A stretch of DNA of 25,988 nt from a virus: positions 48,687 through 74,674 of IMG/VR virus record IMGVR_UViG_3300030085_003924. One strand, 5' to 3'. The notes under the pieces were generated by a model, which worked only from the letters and a program-made list of their open reading frames with translations, had not been told where the DNA came from and ran no database searches. This document shows positions 23,737-25,988 of this stretch, in pieces (the stretch's first letter is position 1; each line of letters starts with the position of its first letter). The translations under genes were made by a program, and so were the position numbers.

Positions 23737-23979
23737 ATGACATACTATTTATTATTGGAAGGTGATTCTGAGAAAGACGCCTATTATGACTCAAATGTTT
23801 TAGGAGAAGAAAGTTTTGGAATGTTTTATGCAGGTCAAGGTATGGTAGCCTTAACCAATATAGTAAACAAAAAACCTAAATTAATCGAAACCATCAAGAT
23901 TCTTGATGATTATAAGAAATCGTACACTCTTACAGAATTTTTTGACATTTTATCTAAATTAAAGATAAAAAGTCCTTGA
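23737..23979 (+). CDS. Small protein of unknown function
   Basis: The 80 residues read YYLLLEGDSEKDAYYDSNVLGE (3-24) followed by SFGMFYAGQGMVALTNIVN (26-44) and a lysine-rich, helical end. There is no signal peptide or membrane segment. The regular pattern and good start suggest a real conserved protein. I cannot assign a family, although small proteins of this style are common in T4-like marine phages. It begins six bases after the epimerase and its stop codon lies inside the -35 box of the promoter at 23976. Confidence 0.7.
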   Translation: MTYYLLLEGDSEKDAYYDSNVLGEESFGMFYAGQGMVALTNIVNKKPKLIETIKILDDYKKSYTLTEFFDILSKLKIKSP

Positions 23980-23984
23980 CTTTT
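23968..23984. repeat. Perfect 7-bp inverted repeat overlapping a -35 box
   Basis: AAAAGTC, a CTT loop, then GACTTTT. The right arm and loop cover the stop codon of the upstream gene and most of the -35 element. As an RNA it is a short, A/U-rich hairpin; a T7 run follows only at 23991-23997, after six other bases. It could be a weak terminator, or a DNA operator for a repressor. Both readings are inference. Confidence 0.45.
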
Positions 23985-24004
23985 ATGTGCTTTTTTTGTA
24001 AGAT
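23976..24004 (+). promoter_or_regulatory. Sigma70-type promoter, TTGACT-N17-TAAGAT
   Basis: The -35 box TTGACT is at 23976-23981 and the -10 box TAAGAT at 23999-24004, with the optimal 17-base spacer, which includes a T7 run. The first ATG downstream is at 24026. It lies at the boundary between the sugar/salvage genes and the small phage-like genes, where a new transcript is expected. It is the best promoter candidate in the window. Confidence 0.65.
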
Positions 24005-24025
24005 CGTACATAGTGGAGAAATACA

Positions 24026-24214
24026 ATGACGAATTGGACAAGGTATTACGAAGATTATGAGGAGGAACTTCATAGTGAAACCACTCGTAAATCTGTAAAA
24101 CAAACTAAGAAGAAGAAAACTTGGAAACAGATGAACGAACAGAAAAAGGATAAACCACGAAAGCAGTGGCAAAAAAAGAAAAGGAAGTCAAGAAATGAAA
24201 AGGGGATTAAGTAG
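24026..24214 (+). CDS. Small lysine-rich basic protein
   Basis: The 62 residues have an acidic, aromatic start (NWTRYYEDYEEELH at 3-16) and then roughly 40 residues dominated by Lys, Arg and Gln. This composition suggests nucleic acid binding or a disordered tail. No family is recognised. It is the first gene after the promoter at 23976 and overlaps the next gene by 20 bases. TGGAG lies at 24013-24017 before the ATG. Low-complexity reading frames can be spurious, but the position after a promoter and the start context support it. Confidence 0.6.
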   Translation: MTNWTRYYEDYEEELHSETTRKSVKQTKKKKTWKQMNEQKKDKPRKQWQKKKRKSRNEKGIK

Positions 24215-24737
24215 TCTATTATTAATATTATTTATTGGTTGTTCAGATTCAACATCAGTATTTGAACCAAAAGAACCAGATGTAATAAGGATAGAACTTG
24301 ATTATGGATTAAATAGTGAGTATCCGTTATCAAAAGATAACAATGGATATTATCACATGACATTGGGTAATACCTGGCAAACCACACAACGAATTAGTGG
24401 AACTGCTTATATAAATGATGTACCACTTGAGGTGTTGAGAGTCGAATGGGAATCCGATTTATTTTGGTATCTCGGAGATACTTTGGGGTATATTGTCAAT
24501 AGAAATTTTAATGATGATGGAATGTATGTATCGGTGGATACTTCATATGTAACAGGATTCAATGGAATGGAAGTTCCCACAATTAATTGCTGTAGTTATA
24601 GTAATTCATATGGGGAAGTCAATACAATGATAGCACCAGTTCAAACTATGGTTGGAGATACAATGACCATCAGAATGTATTTTTGGAACAACAATTATGA
24701 ATTAGTAGAGGAGTTTATTCATATTGTATTAAAGTAG
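24195..24737 (+). CDS. Predicted lipoprotein of unknown function
   Basis: The 180 residues begin with a lipoprotein signal: positive KR, hydrophobic LSSLLLILF, lipobox FIGC with C16 as first mature residue. The mature part is beta-rich and acidic, with Trp/Tyr-rich segments (WESDLFWYLGD near 84-94) and a pair of cysteines in INCCSYSNS near 130-138. No domain family is recognised. It is presumably anchored to a membrane of the infected cell. A role in excluding other phages (superinfection immunity) or in lysis would fit a phage lipoprotein but is speculation. Confidence 0.72.
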   Translation: MKRGLSSLLLILFIGCSDSTSVFEPKEPDVIRIELDYGLNSEYPLSKDNNGYYHMTLGNTWQTTQRISGTAYINDVPLEVLRVEWESDLFWYLGDTLGYIVNRNFNDDGMYVSVDTSYVTGFNGMEVPTINCCSYSNSYGEVNTMIAPVQTMVGDTMTIRMYFWNNNYELVEEFIHIVLK

Positions 24738-24740
24738 GAG
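24735..24740 (+). promoter_or_regulatory. Shine-Dalgarno site deciding a GTG start
   Basis: TAGGAG overlaps the stop codon of the lipoprotein gene and lies six bases before the GTG at 24747. It supports GTG as start of the following small gene. Confidence 0.55.
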
Positions 24741-24746
24741 AGTAAA

Positions 24747-24998
24747 GTGAAATATGTGTTGGTGGATAAGTATGATAATATCATCACTTCAGTTGACCTT
24801 GCAAGTAATGTAGGTTTAAGTGGTGCAAAAACTTATTTTGTAGGTATAAAACAAATAGATGAAAATGAATTTGACAAACTATGGAAAGTGATGTCAGAGA
24901 AGGATTATGATTTACAATTTAAGGCATCTTTACAAAATAGACAATATAAATGGTGGGAAGAAGATAAAGCAATAACGGATGACGAATTGAAAATTTAG
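24747..24998 (+). CDS. Small protein of unknown function
   Basis: The 83-residue soluble protein reads KYVLVDKYDNIITSVDLASN (2-21) and GAKTYFVGIKQID (26-38), then a charged C-terminal half with QYKWWEEDKAITDDELKI. The opening resembles short beta-hairpin proteins common in phage accessory regions, but no family can be named. It uses a GTG start with a strong ribosome binding site (TAGGAG at 24735-24740) and lies nine bases after the lipoprotein. Confidence 0.62.
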   Translation: MKYVLVDKYDNIITSVDLASNVGLSGAKTYFVGIKQIDENEFDKLWKVMSEKDYDLQFKASLQNRQYKWWEEDKAITDDELKI

Positions 24999-25012
24999 AA
25001 AAGAGAAAGGTT

Positions 25013-25276
25013 ATGAGTAAAAAAGATAAATTAACTCCTGAACAAGAGAAGGAGTTGATTATGTTAGCGGCCGAAATCGAGGCCGAAGCAATCAAAATGA
25101 AAATAGATTATGAAAACAATCCATCCGAGGAAAGTGGAAGTGTTGTTTTTGTAAATGAAAGGAGTTCTTTGTTAGAAGATGAGGATGAAGAATTAGGACA
25201 TCAGGCACTTGTCAGTAGTACACAGATACTTAAAAAAGAACTCGAAAAACAGAAGAAAAACGGAGATAAAAAATGA
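25013..25276 (+). CDS. Small acidic helical protein of unknown function
   Basis: The 87 residues have a highly charged first half, TPEQEKELIMLAAEIEAEAI (8-27), likely one amphipathic helix, then a central acidic run LLEDEDEELGH (53-63) and a basic tail. No family is recognised. GAAAGG lies seven bases before the ATG. It overlaps the next gene by four bases (ATGA). Confidence 0.6.
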   Translation: MSKKDKLTPEQEKELIMLAAEIEAEAIKMKIDYENNPSEESGSVVFVNERSSLLEDEDEELGHQALVSSTQILKKELEKQKKNGDKK

Positions 25277-25521
25277 CAGATGTGTTATGGGTTTTAGTTG
25301 GAATAATTATTGGCTCAATAGGTGGAGTGCTTAGTATTTCATTGGTTAGTGCTGGTAGATTTGAAGATAAAGAAAAAGAAATCCAAGATTTAAGAACTCA
25401 AAGAGAATTACTCAAAGAAGAAATATTTAGATTGAGTAAACCAAGACGAGGTAAACCACAACCAAGAAAGAAAAGATACTACAAACCAAAAAATAATCAA
25501 CCTAAGAACAAAAAAGTTTAA
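25273..25521 (+). CDS. Single-pass membrane protein with coiled coil and basic tail
   Basis: The 82 residues begin with an N-terminal hydrophobic helix VLWVLVGIIIGSIGGVLSISLV (4-25), then a heptad-like charged stretch EDKEKEIQDLRTQRELLKEEIFRL (31-54), then a Lys/Arg/Pro/Gln-rich tail (57-82). This layout suggests an inner-membrane anchor with a positively charged soluble end. It sits right before the holin-like gene, so a lysis role such as an i-spanin-like or antiholin-like partner is possible, but no spanin lipobox partner overlaps it. Family not recognised. Confidence 0.65.
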   Translation: MTDVLWVLVGIIIGSIGGVLSISLVSAGRFEDKEKEIQDLRTQRELLKEEIFRLSKPRRGKPQPRKKRYYKPKNNQPKNKKV

Positions 25522-25563
25522 ATTACATATATTTATATATATTATAACTTACATGGAATTTAA
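25522..25563 (+). promoter_or_regulatory. AT-rich intergenic stretch, possible promoter
   Basis: These 42 bases between two genes include TATATTTATATATATTATAAC, mostly alternating A and T. A -10-like TATAAC or a T4-like late element could be placed here, but there is no matching -35 box and the sequence is too simple to decide. It is among the longest non-coding stretches of the window. Confidence 0.3.
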
Positions 25564-25851
25564 ATGCCAATCAAAAAACTTAATAAAGCAATAAACAATC
25601 CACCAATAGGACCTGATAATGTTCATGGTGGAGACGGACTGCCTGATTGGATGCAGTTCACCATAACTTTATTGATGTTTGGTGCATTTGGTGGTATAAT
25701 ATTGTTATTATTTGATAAAGATAGTTATGAATTAGATGAAAAGTTTAGAGATTTACTTAATATTATAGTTGGTACATTTTTAGCGTCATTCGGTAAAGTT
25801 GTTGACTTTTGGTTTAAACACGATAAGTCAAAAAAGACCGAATCACAATGA
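25564..25851 (+). CDS. Holin-like two-helix membrane protein
   Basis: The 95 residues have a Pro/Gly-rich start, then two hydrophobic segments, WMQFTITLLMFGAFGGIILLLF (29-50) and LLNIIVGTFLASFGKVVDFWF (64-84), joined by a charged loop and ending with a basic tail. This is the shape of a class II holin or of the gene-transfer-agent holin type, which form membrane holes to release lysin. No endolysin gene is visible in the window, so the call rests on topology, size and the phage-like setting. It follows the AT-rich stretch at 25522 and its stop overlaps the next ATG (ATGA). Confidence 0.6.
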   Translation: MPIKKLNKAINNPPIGPDNVHGGDGLPDWMQFTITLLMFGAFGGIILLLFDKDSYELDEKFRDLLNIIVGTFLASFGKVVDFWFKHDKSKKTESQ

Positions 25852-25988
25852 TAAATGTTATAATAAACTTTATTAAGAATCTATTTATTAGTGAAGGTGA
25901 AAAACCAACAAAGGTTATCACAGAAACACAAAAGGAGATAGAAGATATGCCGATTTTAGATACATTTGAAGAAATCATAGATAAGGTA
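25848..25988 (+). CDS. Partial gene running off the right edge
   Basis: An ATG at 25848 overlaps the holin-like stop as ATGA and opens a frame without stop to the window end (47 codons). The start reads MINVIINFIKNLFISEGEK, with a short hydrophobic helix, then a charged stretch and DMPILDTFEEIIDKV. An internal ATG at 25948 is also possible. The product is unknown. The close coupling to the holin-like gene suggests a shared transcript. Confidence 0.55.
   Translation, partial: MINVIINFIKNLFISEGEKPTKVITETQKEIEDMPILDTFEEIIDKV

Noticed and set aside
23968-23997. Rho-independent terminator made of the palindrome and T7 run
   Set aside because: The stem is short and AU-rich and the T run begins six bases after the stem, so a working terminator is doubtful; listed as a palindrome instead.
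1525-24172. Many open frames of 60-125 codons on the minus strand
   Set aside because: All lie opposite well-supported + strand genes, show no domain motifs and no plausible start context; they are shadows of AT-rich coding sequence.
1-25988. tRNA, rRNA, CRISPR array, insertion sequence or attachment site
   Set aside because: Non-coding gaps are at most some tens of bases, and no cloverleaf, regular repeat-spacer pattern, transposase or terminal repeat was seen.

Overview
This window reads as part of an AT-rich (about one third G+C by eye) genome of an uncultivated tailed phage, probably marine. Every supported gene is on the + strand. The genes are packed with 1 to 14 base start/stop overlaps and there is almost no non-coding DNA. 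The right end carries very small proteins of no recognised family and a two-helix holin-like protein. I see no virion structural gene, tRNA, rRNA or transposase, so the phage call is an inference. The alternative is a polysaccharide island on a bacterial chromosome or mobile element. Several proteins (a DUF6580-like membrane protein, a DUF5074/YncE-like surface lipoprotein, a DUF5522-like cysteine motif) belong to families I associate with Bacteroidota-like diderm bacteria. Clear Shine-Dalgarno sequences and a sigma70-type promoter are also present, so the host stays open.

Region 1 (about 1-19257) is a long glycan biosynthesis operon. Sugar-nucleotide genes include a TylCIII/NovU-type C-methyltransferase, RmlC, a GDP-mannose 3,5-epimerase-like SDR, GDP-mannose 4,6-dehydratase, two DegT/DnrJ aminotransferases (one short) and an RmlD-like reductase. 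Transfer genes include a GT11 fucosyltransferase, a TOD1/DUF616 protein, a DUF5672 protein, several GT-A proteins and two GT-B-like proteins. Decoration genes are a PAPS-type sulfotransferase, an FkbM methyltransferase, a NodU/TobZ-type carbamoyltransferase and a cupin. Together they could build a branched, methylated, fucosylated, sulfated and carbamoylated glycan. It might be placed on the virion, on phage DNA or on the host surface.

Region 2 (about 19247-23730) is a mixed block: a small P-loop kinase-like protein, adenine phosphoribosyltransferase, the DUF6580-like membrane protein, the YncE-like lipoprotein, a QueF-fold protein without the catalytic cysteine and histidine of QueF, a nucleosidase fused to an N-terminal cysteine motif, and a second sugar-nucleotide epimerase. 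The nucleosidase and APRT could recycle adenine. The role of the altered QueF protein is unknown, and it is the most unusual gene here.

Region 3 (about 23737-25988) holds small genes: an 80-residue protein, then a well-formed TTGACT-N17-TAAGAT promoter with a perfect 7-bp palindrome over its -35 box. After these come a lysine-rich peptide, a lipoprotein, small acidic and membrane proteins, the holin-like protein and a gene that runs off the right edge.
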